Below are positions 7,417 through 16,931 of a stretch of DNA of 64,000 nt, one piece after another. The first letter of the stretch is position 1. Each line of letters opens with the position of its first letter. The translations under genes were made by a program, and so were the position numbers. The notes beneath the pieces were generated by a model. The model had not been told where the DNA came from, made no database searches, and saw only the letters and a program-made list of their open reading frames with translations. The stretch comes from Novispirillum itersonii subsp. itersonii ATCC 12639 (lineage in GTDB: Bacteria; Pseudomonadota; Alphaproteobacteria; Rhodospirillales; Rhodospirillaceae), in contig NZ_KB907337.1 in the NCBI RefSeq assembly GCF_000381985.1, forward strand, positions 137,697 to 201,696, read 5' to 3'.

Positions 7417-9822
7417 TCAGCGGCGGCGCGGCTTTTTGCCGCCCGGCGGGCCGGAGCGCCCGATCCGGACGGTTTTGCTGCGGCCCGACGGTTCGCCCGA
7501 AATACGCTTACGGCTGCTGCGGCTGCCGGGGCGGAAGCCGCCGTCGGCGCTGTCTGCAACGGCGGAGTCGCCGCTGTCATCGCCGTCTGCGGTGCCGGTG
7601 ATCGACCGGGGCGGGCGCTGTGGCCGCTCCGGGGCGGGTTTCAGGTCAGCCTTCCAGCCGTCGCGCGGGGCACCGCCCAGATTGGCTTTCATCTCAAACA
7701 GCATGCCGCCGGTCACCGGATCGGCCTGCCGCAGCCGGACGATCACCGCATCCCCCAGCTGATGGATGGTGCGCTGCGACCGGGTGACAAGGCGGTGGTT
7801 GGCTTCGTCATGGACAAAGAACTCGGTGCCCAGTGACGAAATCGGGATCAGGCCGCTGGCCCCGCTGTCTTCCAGTTCAACAAACAGGCCGAAGCGGGTG
7901 ACGCTGGTGACGCGCCCGGCGAATTCCGCCCCGATCCGTTCCGACAGATACAGGGCGGTATAGCGTTCGATCACGTCGCGCTCGGCCAGCGCGGCCCGGC
8001 GTTCCGTCTGGCTGATGTGTTCGCCAATCAGCTCGAAATCGGCAGCCTGCTCACTGGTCAGCGCTTCCTGCGGGGTACCGAAACCAAGACCCCGGATCAG
8101 CGCCCGGTGGACCAGAAGGTCGGAATAGCGGCGGATCGGCGAGGTGAAGTGGGCATAGCGGCGCAGCCCCAGCCCGAAGTGGCCGCGGTTTTCCGGCGTG
8201 TAGATGGCCTGTGACTGGCTGCGCAGGATAACGGTGTTGACCAGGTGTTCCTGCGAGGTGCCGCGTACCTTGCTGATAACGGTGTTAAAGTTCTGCGGGC
8301 GCAGCGCCCCGGTCGGCAGATTGAGGTTGATGGTCTGCAAAAAGCTCCGCAGGGCTTCCAGCCGTTCCATCGGCGGCTCGTCGTGGACGCGGTACATGCA
8401 GGGCTGCTGCCGTTCTTCCAGCGTCTCGGCGGCGCAGACGTTGGCGGCGATCATCAGCTCTTCGATCAGCTTGTGGCTGTCCCAGCTCGGGCGCGGCACG
8501 ATGCCGACCACCGATCCGTCGTCTGCCAGCACCACCTTGCGCTCGGCGATTTCGATTTCCAGCGCCCCCCGGTGATTGCGGGCGGAGCGCAGCGCCTGAT
8601 AACAGCCGAACAGCGGGGTGATCACGCTGTCAACCAGCGGGCCGGTGGTGTCATCGGCGCGCCCGTCGAGGGCATTCTGAACCTGCGTATAGGTCAGACG
8701 GGCGGCGGAGCGCATCAGGCCACGCACAAAGCGGTGCCTGGTCTTGTTGCCTTTGGCGTCAAACCACATATGCACGGCCAGACAGCCGCGCTCTTCGTGC
8801 GGGCGCAGCGAACACCAGCCGTTGGACAGGGCCTCGGGCAGCATCGGCACCACCCGGTCGGGGAAGTAGACCGAGTTGCCGCGTTCGTAGGCGCATTTGT
8901 CCAGCGGACTGCCGGTGTAGACGTAATGGGCGACATCGGCGATGGCAACAATGGCATGCCAGCCACCGTTGCCGTCGGGTTCGGCCCAGACCGCATCGTC
9001 AAAGTCGCGGGCGTCTTCCCCGTCGATGGTCACCAGCGGGATTTCCCGCAGGTCTTCCCGGGTGCCCAGCGGCACCGGCCCGGCGGCTTCAGCCTGATCC
9101 AGCGCGCCCTGAGTGAACTCGGTGGGGATGCCCTGCGCGTGGATGGCGATCAGGCTGACCGCTTTCGGCGCGGTCAGCGACCCGAGGCGGTCGAGTACCC
9201 GCACCTGCCGCAGGCCATGGGCGCGGCCCGGCAGCACTTCGGCTTCCACCAGTTCCCCGGCTTCGGCACCGCCGGTATCACCGCGCGCCACCACATAGTC
9301 CTGCCGGTCACGGCGGTCGGTCGGGCGCAGGAACAGCCCGTTGGTCCCGACCTCCAGCAGGCCGAGGACCCGGGCCGGGGCTTCCACCAGTTTCTTCAGG
9401 ACCCGGGCCTGATACTGGTTGTTGCCGGTAAACTGCATTTTGCACAGCACACGGTCGCCGACACCGACGCTCGGCAGGTCACGCCGCACCGGCTGGAGGA
9501 ACACGCGCGGCGGCGGGCTGTCTTCGGTCCAGGTGAACGGGCGGCCAATCAGCTCGCCATGTTCATCGGTGCCGGTCACCTGTATCACCGCCACATCGGG
9601 CAGGGCACCGGGGCGGTGCAGGGTGCGCTTGTGACCGCGCTGAACCTTACCGTCCTGCTCCAGCTCTTTCATGATCTGGCGCAGGAACGGCCGCTGGTCG
9701 GCGGACAGATTAAAGGCGCGGGCCAGTTCCCGTTTACCGACACGGCCGGGGCTGTCCTGAATGAATTCCAGAACCTGGGCCTTGCTGGGCAGGGGGGCGG
9801 GCTTGCGCGGGTGTTTGGTCAA
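7417..9822 (-). CDS. rnr: Ribonuclease R
   Basis: This 801-residue exoribonuclease contains an N-terminal helix-turn-helix-like region, cold-shock domains, the RNB catalytic domain and an S1 RNA-binding domain. The RNB signature TIDGEDARDFDDAV carries the metal-binding aspartates. The S1 domain reads AGRVTSVTRFGLFVELEDSG, and a basic Arg/Lys/Ser-rich tail ends GGKKPRRR. RNase R degrades structured RNA 3' to 5' in RNA turnover and quality control. It follows topA by 78 bp on the same strand, with a GC-rich hairpin between them, and is closed by the terminator at 7350-7385. Confidence 0.97.
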   Translation of the reverse strand: MTKHPRKPAPLPSKAQVLEFIQDSPGRVGKRELARAFNLSADQRPFLRQIMKELEQDGKVQRGHKRTLHRPGALPDVAVIQVTGTDEHGELIGRPFTWTEDSPPPRVFLQPVRRDLPSVGVGDRVLCKMQFTGNNQYQARVLKKLVEAPARVLGLLEVGTNGLFLRPTDRRDRQDYVVARGDTGGAEAGELVEAEVLPGRAHGLRQVRVLDRLGSLTAPKAVSLIAIHAQGIPTEFTQGALDQAEAAGPVPLGTREDLREIPLVTIDGEDARDFDDAVWAEPDGNGGWHAIVAIADVAHYVYTGSPLDKCAYERGNSVYFPDRVVPMLPEALSNGWCSLRPHEERGCLAVHMWFDAKGNKTRHRFVRGLMRSAARLTYTQVQNALDGRADDTTGPLVDSVITPLFGCYQALRSARNHRGALEIEIAERKVVLADDGSVVGIVPRPSWDSHKLIEELMIAANVCAAETLEERQQPCMYRVHDEPPMERLEALRSFLQTINLNLPTGALRPQNFNTVISKVRGTSQEHLVNTVILRSQSQAIYTPENRGHFGLGLRRYAHFTSPIRRYSDLLVHRALIRGLGFGTPQEALTSEQAADFELIGEHISQTERRAALAERDVIERYTALYLSERIGAEFAGRVTSVTRFGLFVELEDSGASGLIPISSLGTEFFVHDEANHRLVTRSQRTIHQLGDAVIVRLRQADPVTGGMLFEMKANLGGAPRDGWKADLKPAPERPQRPPRSITGTADGDDSGDSAVADSADGGFRPGSRSSRKRISGEPSGRSKTVRIGRSGPPGGKKPRRR

Positions 9823-9864
9823 TGGATCAGTGCTTTCTGTTGGTCTTGGTGTAGATGGACAAAC

Positions 9865-9890
9865 GGCCGCCGGAGGATACCCCGGCGGCC
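9865..9890 (-). terminator. GC-rich hairpin between topA and rnr (possible partial terminator)
   Basis: GGCCGCCGG and its perfect complement close an 8-nt loop in the 78-bp gap between topA and rnr. The minus-strand 3' side has only a short T run, so it may attenuate read-through or protect RNA ends rather than terminate fully. Confidence 0.45.
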
Positions 9891-9900
9891 ACCGGCGCCT

Positions 9901-12756
9901 TTATGCGCCGCCGTCCTCTGTCTTTGCCGCGGCTTTTTTAGCCGGGGCTTTTTTGGTCGCAGGCTTTTTGGCCGCCGATGTCTTGGCGGCTGATGTCTTG
10001 GTGGTCGCCGCTTTCTTCGCGGCGGGCTTTTTGGCGGGCGCTGCCGGGGCGTCATCATCCCACGGCAGGCTGTCATCGACCGGCGGGGCGACCGCGACGC
10101 CATCGTCAGAAGCGGCCTTTTTGGCTGCGCTCTTCTTGGGGGCGGCTTTCTTGGCGGCAGGCTTCTTTTCCGCCGTCGCCTTTTCGGTTTTGGCTGCTGC
10201 GGCTTTCTTCGCCGGGGCCTTTTTCGCCGCCGGTTTTTTGCCCGCTGCCGCATCCTTGGCGGCTTTGGCAGCCAGCCATTCGGTGGCCTGTTCCAGCGTC
10301 ACCGTTTCAGGGTCGGTGTCGCGCGGCAGGTTGGCGCGGACGCCACCATGTTCCACATAGGGGCCATAACGCCCGGACAGCAGCTTAACCGGCTGCTGGT
10401 CCGCCGGGTGAGCCCCCAGATCCTTGCCTTCGGCCTTGCGGGCGCGGCTGTTGGCGGTGGCCAGCAGGTCAACCGCCCGGTTGATGCCGATCTCCAGCAC
10501 GCTGTCGTCACGCAGGTTCACATATTTGCCGTCATGGACGATATAGGGGCCGAAGCGCCCGATACCGGCCAGAATCGGCAGGCCGCTTTCCGGGTGCAGG
10601 CCGACCGTACGGGGCAGCGACAGCAGCGACAGCGCCTGTTCCAGCTCCACCGCCGTCGGGTCCATGCCCTTGGGCAGTCCGGCCCGTTTCGGCTTGGTTT
10701 TGGCCTTGCCTTCGCCGGTGGCCTCGCCAAGCTGGCAGTACCAGCCGTAGGGGCCCTTGCGGACGCTGACCGGCAGCCCGGTTTCCGGGTCATCCCCCAG
10801 CACGCGGTCGGTGGCGGTGTCATCGGCCCCGCCGCCCAGCGGCCGGGTGTAGCGGCATTCCGGGTAAGCCGAGCAGCCGATGAAGGCCCCGGTCTTGCCC
10901 AGTTTCAGCGACAGGCGGCCGGCGGCGCAGGCCGGGCACTGGCGCGGATCGTGACCTTCCGGCGCATCTGCCGGGGCTGCGAACAGATGCGGGCCGAGGT
11001 CGGCATCCAGTGCGTCCAGCACTTCGGAAATGCGCAGGGTCTGGGTGCCTTCGACGGCGGCGATGAATTCCTGCCAGAAGCGGCGCAGCACCTCTTTCCA
11101 GTCCAGATGCCCGGCGGAAATTTCGTCGAGCTGATTTTCCAGATCGGCGGTGAAGGTGTATTCGACGTAGCGGCGGAAGAAGCTTTCGAGGAAAGCGGTG
11201 ACAATCCGGCCCCGGTCTTCCGGCACAAACCGGCGGGAGTCAAGGCGCACATAATCACGGTCCTGCAGCACCTGCAGGATCGAGGCGTAGGTGGACGGGC
11301 GACCGATGCCCAGTTCTTCCATCCGCTTGACCAGACTGGCTTCAGAATAGCGCGGCGGCGGCTGGGTGAAGTGCTGTTCCGGCGTGATTTTGGTGATCTG
11401 CACCGCTTCGCCTTCTTTCAGCGGCGGCAGCAGGCGGCTGTTTTCGTCATCGTCGGCGGCATCATCGACGGTTTCGGTATACAGCTTCAGGAAGCCTTCA
11501 AACAGCACGGCTGATCCGGTGGCCCGCAGCACGGTCTTCTTGCCGCCGTCAGCCAGATCAACGGCCATCTGGTCCATCACCGCGCTTTCCATCTGGCTGG
11601 CGACAGTGCGTTTCCAGATCAGCTCGTACAGCTTGAACTGGTCGGCATCCAGCACATCGCGGACGTCGCCGGGCTTAAGGAACACGTTGGTCGGGCGGAT
11701 CGCCTCGTGTGCTTCCTGCGCGTTCTTCTGCTTGGTCTTGTAGACGCGGGGGGCCGACGGCACAAACTTATCGCCCCAGTTCTGACCGATCAGGGTGCGG
11801 ACGTCATTCACCGCTTCCGGTGCCATGCTGACGGCGTCGGTACGCATATAGGTGATCAGGCCGACCGTCTCGCCATTGACCGGCACGCCTTCATACAGAC
11901 GCTGCGCCAGCGTCATCGTCTTGGTGGCCGAGAAATACAGCTTGCGCGCCGCTTCCTGCTGCAGGGTGGAGGTGGTGAACGGCGGGAAGGGGTGGCGTTT
12001 GGCCTGCTTGCGTTCGATGGTGCCAACCGTGAAGGCCCCGGCCTCAATCGCCTGCCGCGCCCGCTCGGCGGCGGTGGCGTCGGGCAGGCCGAACTTGTCC
12101 AGCTTGGTGCCGTCCAGGTGGGTCAGCCGCGACAGAAACGGCTTGCCCCCCGCTGACAGGGCATCGGCGGCAACGGTCCAGTATTCTTCCGAGGTGAAGC
12201 GCTCAATCTCCGATTCCCGCTCGCAGATCAGGCGCAGGGCCACCGACTGCACGCGCCCGGCTGACCGCGACCCCGGCAGCTTGCGCCACAGCACCGGCGA
12301 CAGGGTAAAGCCGACCAGATAATCCAGCGCCCGGCGGGCCAGATAGGCATGGACCAGATCAAAGTACAGGTCACGCGGATGGGCCATCGCCTCGGAAATC
12401 GCCGATTTGGTGATGGCGTTGAAGGTGACGCGCTTGACCTCGACATCCTTCAGGGCCTTACGGCGGTTCAGTTCTTCCAGCACGTGCCACGAAATCGCTT
12501 CTCCCTCGCGATCCGGGTCAGTTGCGAGAAACAGGCGCTTGGCCCCTTTGACCGCCTGCACGATCTCGCGGATATGCTTTTCCGAACGGGCATCGGTGGC
12601 CCAGTCCATGGCGAAATCTTCGTCCGGGCGCACGGAGCCGTCTTTCGGCGGCAAGTCACGGATGTGCCCGAACGACGCCAGAACGGTATAGCCGCCGCCG
12701 AGGTACTTGTTGATGGTTTTGGCTTTGGCCGGGGACTCGACGATGACGACGTTCAT
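9901..12756 (-). CDS. topA: DNA topoisomerase I with lysine/alanine-rich tail
   Basis: The 951-residue type IA topoisomerase starts with the Toprim domain (MNVVIVESPAKAKTINKYLG). It continues with the gate domains (LPGSRSAGRVQSVALRLICE) and the active-site Tyr in GLITYMRTDAV. A C-terminal zinc-ribbon-like module follows (CPACAAGRLSLKLGKTGAF), then repeat domains and about 100 residues of Lys/Ala/Pro repeats (KKAPAKKAAA type) resembling histone-H1-like tails. It relaxes negative supercoils. The tail is common in alphaproteobacterial TopA and probably aids DNA binding. It lies between dprA and rnr on one strand. Confidence 0.98.
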   Translation of the reverse strand: MNVVIVESPAKAKTINKYLGGGYTVLASFGHIRDLPPKDGSVRPDEDFAMDWATDARSEKHIREIVQAVKGAKRLFLATDPDREGEAISWHVLEELNRRKALKDVEVKRVTFNAITKSAISEAMAHPRDLYFDLVHAYLARRALDYLVGFTLSPVLWRKLPGSRSAGRVQSVALRLICERESEIERFTSEEYWTVAADALSAGGKPFLSRLTHLDGTKLDKFGLPDATAAERARQAIEAGAFTVGTIERKQAKRHPFPPFTTSTLQQEAARKLYFSATKTMTLAQRLYEGVPVNGETVGLITYMRTDAVSMAPEAVNDVRTLIGQNWGDKFVPSAPRVYKTKQKNAQEAHEAIRPTNVFLKPGDVRDVLDADQFKLYELIWKRTVASQMESAVMDQMAVDLADGGKKTVLRATGSAVLFEGFLKLYTETVDDAADDDENSRLLPPLKEGEAVQITKITPEQHFTQPPPRYSEASLVKRMEELGIGRPSTYASILQVLQDRDYVRLDSRRFVPEDRGRIVTAFLESFFRRYVEYTFTADLENQLDEISAGHLDWKEVLRRFWQEFIAAVEGTQTLRISEVLDALDADLGPHLFAAPADAPEGHDPRQCPACAAGRLSLKLGKTGAFIGCSAYPECRYTRPLGGGADDTATDRVLGDDPETGLPVSVRKGPYGWYCQLGEATGEGKAKTKPKRAGLPKGMDPTAVELEQALSLLSLPRTVGLHPESGLPILAGIGRFGPYIVHDGKYVNLRDDSVLEIGINRAVDLLATANSRARKAEGKDLGAHPADQQPVKLLSGRYGPYVEHGGVRANLPRDTDPETVTLEQATEWLAAKAAKDAAAGKKPAAKKAPAKKAAAAKTEKATAEKKPAAKKAAPKKSAAKKAASDDGVAVAPPVDDSLPWDDDAPAAPAKKPAAKKAATTKTSAAKTSAAKKPATKKAPAKKAAAKTEDGGA

Positions 12757-12819
12757 GGGGCTCGCAAGGGCTGAAAAGCGGTGTCAGGGGCCTCCCCGCA
12801 GCCATATCCCTTTGAAGAG

Positions 12820-14025
12820 TCAGAGGGCTGGCAGCAAAGAGACGCGGTTGCCGGGGTGCCGTTCCAGACGGCCCGCCAGATCCAGTTCCAGAAGGATCAT
12901 GGACACAACGGCGAAAGACAATTGGCATTGCCTGATGATTTCGTCAACCGTCACCGGCGTGACAGTCAGGCAGGGGACAACTTCCGCCCGGGCCCGGGCC
13001 AGATCCTGTTCCGGCGGCAGGGACGGGGCGGGGCCGCTGAAACCGGCGCGCCCGCGCTCTTCCAGCGCCGGGGGATGGCGGGTGATCGCCTCCAGAATAT
13101 CCCCGGCGTGGCGGATCAGGGTGGCACCGTCACGCAGCAGCAGATTGGGGCCTTCGCTGCGGGCTTCCAGCGGCGACCCCGGCACCGCGAACACTTCGCG
13201 CCCCTGATCGGCAGCATAGCGGGCGGTGATCAGCGACCCCGACTTTGCCGAGGCCTCGACCACCACCACCCCCAGACTGGCACCGGAGATGATGCGGTTG
13301 CGGCGGGGGAAGTGGCGGGCCTGCGGCACGGTGGCGGGCGGCATTTCCGACAGAATCACCCCCTGTTCGGCCATCTGGCGGTACAGCCGGTCATTCTCCG
13401 GCGGGTAGATCACATCAACGCCCCCGGCCAGAACGGCGGCGGTTCCGGCCACGCTGTGCTGTGCCCCGGCATGCAGCGCCCCTTCATGGGCGGCGGTGTC
13501 GATGCCCCGGGCAAGGCCGGAAACCACGGTGACCCCGGCGGAGACCAGATCCATCGCCAGTTTACGGGCAAACTGCTTTCCGGCCACCGATGCGTTGCGG
13601 GCCCCGACCATGCCAATGCAGGGCCGGGCCAGCAGCGGGGCATGGCCCAGCGCATACAGGCAGGGCGGCGCATCATCGACCTGTGCCAGCAGGGCGGGGT
13701 AGGTGCTTTCCCCCACGCACAGCAGGCGGGCCCCCAGGGCCTCGGCCTGCATCAGCTCCCGCTCCGCCGTCAGGGCGGGGCAGACCTTGATCGGCTTGGC
13801 CCGCCCGCCGTTGCGGGCCAGTGTCGGCAGGGCCTCCAGCGCTTTACGGGCAGTGCCGAAGCGGTCAAGCAGGCGGCGCAGGGTGACAGGGCCGACATTC
13901 TCGCTGCGGATCAGGCGCAGCAGGTCAAGCCGCTCTGCGTTTGAAAACACGCGGGACGGTCCCCCGTCACTGCTGTCGGCGCGGAGGGAGGGCGGCGGGG
14001 CGGAGAAAAGGTCGTGCTGGGTCAT
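12820..14025 (-). CDS. dprA: DNA-processing protein DprA (Smf)
   Basis: The 401-residue protein has an N-terminal helical region (LDLLRLIRSENVGPVTLRRL), the Rossmann-like DprA core (GMVGARNASVAGKQFARKL, then SGLARGIDTAAHEGAL and FPRRNRIISG), and a C-terminal winged-helix domain (residues about 320-395). DprA binds incoming single-stranded DNA and loads RecA during natural transformation, though it is also widespread in species not known to transform. It precedes topA (63-bp gap), the usual alphaproteobacterial order. The gene just upstream is the deaminase-fold protein. Confidence 0.95.
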   Translation of the reverse strand: MTQHDLFSAPPPSLRADSSDGGPSRVFSNAERLDLLRLIRSENVGPVTLRRLLDRFGTARKALEALPTLARNGGRAKPIKVCPALTAERELMQAEALGARLLCVGESTYPALLAQVDDAPPCLYALGHAPLLARPCIGMVGARNASVAGKQFARKLAMDLVSAGVTVVSGLARGIDTAAHEGALHAGAQHSVAGTAAVLAGGVDVIYPPENDRLYRQMAEQGVILSEMPPATVPQARHFPRRNRIISGASLGVVVVEASAKSGSLITARYAADQGREVFAVPGSPLEARSEGPNLLLRDGATLIRHAGDILEAITRHPPALEERGRAGFSGPAPSLPPEQDLARARAEVVPCLTVTPVTVDEIIRQCQLSFAVVSMILLELDLAGRLERHPGNRVSLLPAL

Positions 14026-14103
14026 GCCTGCACCACAGCATAACCCCCGGTGGTGGTCAAGGTGTGGCGTCGCCCTGACGGGGGTTCCCGGCCTGTTCCC
14101 CTG

Positions 14104-15636
14104 CTATTGGGCCCAGAAGGCCCGCAGGAAGGTGTCTGCCATACTGCGGTATTTGTCCGGCGCATCACCGGCATGTTTGGCCTGATACGCCTGATCCTGT
14201 GCCTTGATCGGGTTCTGTCCCCGGGTCTGGTCAAGATAGTGCCCCATACGGCGCATCAGCGGGTCAACGGATGATCCCTTGGCCCGTGACAGAACCGCCA
14301 TCGCATTCTTCCAGGCGTGCAGCAGAAAGGCACGGTGCCCCTGCGTATCGGGGATATGCATGATGACATAGGGCATTGCCAGCAGATCCAGCGCCGCCTT
14401 GGCGTAGCGGCGGCGGAACGAGGGAACGTCAAGCTGCTGCATCACCGATTTTTTGAAGCGCCCGGAATCGAAGGTGCCAAGCTCCTGCGTTCCTTTCAGA
14501 TCCAGCCGGTCGGCAAACAGCCCTTTGGCGCTGTCGATATCATAGCGGGTGGTGGCCTTGCGTTCGTCGATGTAGCTGTTTTTCAGAAATGTTTTTGCCA
14601 TCTGCCGCACGGCGGGGTCGATCTGCCCATACCGTACCGCAAAGTGCGGGATCAGGCTGTAGGCGGTGTTGAGCAGGCCGGAACACATAAAGCAGGGTTC
14701 CAGCGAGGTATAAAACCGGGTGTCCGGCGGTGGCGGCATGTTTAACCCACCGTCCTGATACAGTTTTACGGCGGAAACCTCGGCATGGAAGGTGGCGGAA
14801 AAGTCAGCCCCCCAGCTGAGGATTCCCCCGCGCGGGCTGACCATCAGGGCACCGACCTTGGCGGTTTCGCCATGTTTGCCTTTGACCGGGGGCGAGGGGG
14901 CCGCCAGCGCGTAGCAGACCAGCAGGAACAGGCTGTCGAAGATATACTGCTCCTTCTGGGTCAGGTGATTGAAGGTGACACCGTTGCCCGCATCCGGGTA
15001 TTCCGCCTGATCAAAAGGCGGGGCCGTGCCGTCGTTGGCATAGGGCACAATGCCGAAGCGGCGCAGAACGGCACGGGTCGTTGCGGCGGGGGTGGTCAGC
15101 AGGGTCTTTATCAGGGCGGCGTCGGCATCGGCGGCAGTAAAGGTATGGCCCAGATACTGGATGGTTTTCGGGCCAGCATGACCCAGACTGTTCCACAGTG
15201 CGTTCAGGGATGGCAGCATGGCCCCGGTGTTTTGCCGCACATCCGGCAGGATTGATTTGATGTTGCGGGGGTCTGCCGTCAGTTTGCTTGGGCGGCACTC
15301 GCAGATCCGGTCATCGCCACGGGTGAAAAACAGGCGCGGTTCCCCGGCTTTTCCCTGCTGTTTGATCTGCTCGATAAAGATGCCGTAGTCAGCATCGCTG
15401 GGTTCAGCCGTCAGATAGATTTCGGCATTCTGCAGATAGGCCCATCCTTCTTTGTAGACATGCTGGATCACGTTAACCACTGCGGTATGGCCGGGGTAGG
15501 CGTGGTGCATGTCCATCGACAGAAACATCGTTGGCATAGCGTTGCCGTTGCGCTTGACCAGCAGGGCCGCAGGGCGCCCGTTGCTCAAGGTGTGGGCCAG
15601 TGCCATCAGGACATGGTGACGCGATGCGGTGGTCAT
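14104..15636 (-). CDS. Two-lobed cytidine-deaminase-fold protein: degenerate N-terminal copy plus intact C-terminal zinc site
   Basis: This 510-residue protein has a zinc-dependent deaminase site in its C-terminal half: H284-A-E286, then P314-C315-x2-C318 in SLEPCFMCSG, preceded by a core strand (VGALMVSPRGGILSWG). The N-terminal 110 residues look like a second, inactivated copy of the fold. ALLVKRNG, H50-T-A and YLTAEPSDADYG (E78-P79...) align in order and spacing, but the catalytic Glu and both Cys are lost. About 190 C-terminal residues are uncharacterised. There is no signal peptide, membrane segment or adjacent immunity-like gene. It lies 78 bp upstream of dprA on the same strand. It may belong to the bacterial deaminase groups related to Bd3614; the substrate (nucleotide, DNA or RNA) is unknown. 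Confidence 0.7.
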   Translation of the reverse strand: MTTASRHHVLMALAHTLSNGRPAALLVKRNGNAMPTMFLSMDMHHAYPGHTAVVNVIQHVYKEGWAYLQNAEIYLTAEPSDADYGIFIEQIKQQGKAGEPRLFFTRGDDRICECRPSKLTADPRNIKSILPDVRQNTGAMLPSLNALWNSLGHAGPKTIQYLGHTFTAADADAALIKTLLTTPAATTRAVLRRFGIVPYANDGTAPPFDQAEYPDAGNGVTFNHLTQKEQYIFDSLFLLVCYALAAPSPPVKGKHGETAKVGALMVSPRGGILSWGADFSATFHAEVSAVKLYQDGGLNMPPPPDTRFYTSLEPCFMCSGLLNTAYSLIPHFAVRYGQIDPAVRQMAKTFLKNSYIDERKATTRYDIDSAKGLFADRLDLKGTQELGTFDSGRFKKSVMQQLDVPSFRRRYAKAALDLLAMPYVIMHIPDTQGHRAFLLHAWKNAMAVLSRAKGSSVDPLMRRMGHYLDQTRGQNPIKAQDQAYQAKHAGDAPDKYRSMADTFLRAFWAQ

Positions 15637-15723
15637 CGGTGGCCCCCTATGAGAGTTACGGCAGAAATGCTCTCATGGGATGATTGTGTCGGCAATTAAC
15701 ATTCTTGAGTCATTTCGGTCTGC

Positions 15724-15763
15724 TATAAAACAGACAAAACCCGGTGGCATTGCGGCCACCGGG
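15724..15763 (-). terminator. Rho-independent terminator after ribB
   Basis: On the minus strand a 9-bp stem (CCCGGTGGC and complement) with a 6-nt loop is followed by TTTTGTCTGTTTT. It lies 57 bp after the ribB stop and separates ribB from the deaminase gene. Confidence 0.85.
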
Positions 15764-15819
15764 CTGTTCTGACCGGCCTCTGTCAGCCGTTACCTGGGTA
15801 TCAGGCGGCTACCGGGGTA

Positions 15820-16488
15820 TCAGGCGGCGGCCTGCTGGCCGCGCAGCACCAGTTGCAGGTCAGCGATGGTCATCACCGGCATGCCAAGGCCCCGGGCGAA
15901 GCGGATCACCTCCGGCAGGCGGGCCATGGTGCCATCGGGGTTGGTCAGTTCGCACAGCACCGCCGCCGGGGCACGCCCGGCCATACGCACCAGATCAAGG
16001 CTGGCCTCGGTATGTCCGGCCCGGGCCAGCACACCGCCGGGGTGGGCCCGCAGCGGGAACATGTGGCCGGGGCGGGCCAGATCTTCCGGCTTTGCCTGCG
16101 GATTGATCGCGGCTTTCACCGTGGTCACCCGGTCAGCGGCGGAAACGCCGGTGGTGACGCCGTGCGCCGCCTCAATCGACACCGTAAAGCCGGTGCCCAT
16201 GCGCGAGGTGTTGTCGGCCACCATCGGCGGCAGGTGCAGGCGGTCGCACTGCTCGCCGGTCAGGACCAGACAGACGATGCCGCTGCCTTCGCGGATCATC
16301 AGCGCCATCTGCTGGTCGGTCAGGCTGTCGGCGGCAAAGATAAAGTCGCCTTCGTTCTCGCGGTCCTCATCATCGACCACAAGAATCCCCTCGCCGCGCT
16401 GCAGGGCAGCCACGGCCCGCTTCACCCGCTCCTGCGGGGTGCCGTAACCGGCGAGAAGGGACGGGGTTTCGGAAAACATCTGATTCAT
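15820..16488 (-). CDS. ribB: 3,4-dihydroxy-2-butanone-4-phosphate synthase
   Basis: The 222-residue protein matches monofunctional RibB. It has [16 protein letters not shown] near residue 40 (acidic metal-binding loop) and the [20 protein letters not shown] and HTEASLDL motifs in the second half. There is no fused GTP cyclohydrolase II domain. It converts ribulose 5-phosphate into the four-carbon riboflavin precursor. An FMN riboswitch directly upstream shows that flavin levels control it. A strong terminator makes it a single-gene unit. Confidence 0.97.
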   Translation of the reverse strand: MNQMFSETPSLLAGYGTPQERVKRAVAALQRGEGILVVDDEDRENEGDFIFAADSLTDQQMALMIREGSGIVCLVLTGEQCDRLHLPPMVADNTSRMGTGFTVSIEAAHGVTTGVSAADRVTTVKAAINPQAKPEDLARPGHMFPLRAHPGGVLARAGHTEASLDLVRMAGRAPAAVLCELTNPDGTMARLPEVIRFARGLGMPVMTIADLQLVLRGQQAAA

Positions 16489-16650
16489 GGTTATGCTCCG
16501 TTACAATCGGGGCGGCTGACCAGAATCAGGGCACGCAGGAAGACCGCAGGCAGCAACCCGGCCCGCAGGTTTCCCCCACGGTCAGGCGCACGCATGCGCA
16601 CATACCACGCCACACCATCCCCGGTTCGGGGGCGGTATGCGGACGCGGCC

Positions 16651-16830
16651 TTATCCTCTTCCATCCGGACTGTTACCGTCGGCTTCGGCTTTTCACCGAA
16701 TCTGCTGACCCTGTCCCGGGTGTGCGGTCCTCTGCACGGAGACAGGCGCTCGCGGGCTGCCGCCGGACCCCGCGGACGCGGGGCGGCGATGTACCGCCGG
16801 TCGGGATTTTCACCCTGCCCTGAGAACAAG
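16651..16830 (-). promoter_or_regulatory. FMN riboswitch (RFN element)
   Basis: Read on the minus strand, the leader holds the conserved RFN blocks in order: TTCTCAGGGCAGGGTGAAA, CCCGACCGGCGGTA, a variable hairpin, CAGCCCGCGAGCG, GGTCAGCAGATTCGGTGAAA, CCGACGGTAACAGTCCGGAT, and GGAAGAGGATAA. It lies about 160 bp before the ribB start. FMN binding is known to shut down expression of such genes. The expression platform in 16489-16650 was not resolved. Confidence 0.95.
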
Positions 16831-16931
16831 TGCCTTTATGTTAAAGACTGTCTTCGGCTGAAGACGGCATAACCATAGGGAGAGTTTGCCGGCCGCGCAA
16901 GATGTGGGGGGCGTCTGTTTTATTCTGTCCG

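Noticed and set aside
8245-9993. A 582-codon plus-strand frame across rnr
   Set aside because: Antisense shadow; low-complexity Gly/His/Arg translation and no ribosome binding site.
14104-15636. Polymorphic toxin interpretation of the deaminase gene
   Set aside because: There is no export signal, trafficking domain, repeat region or neighbouring immunity-like gene, so a toxin role is not supported.
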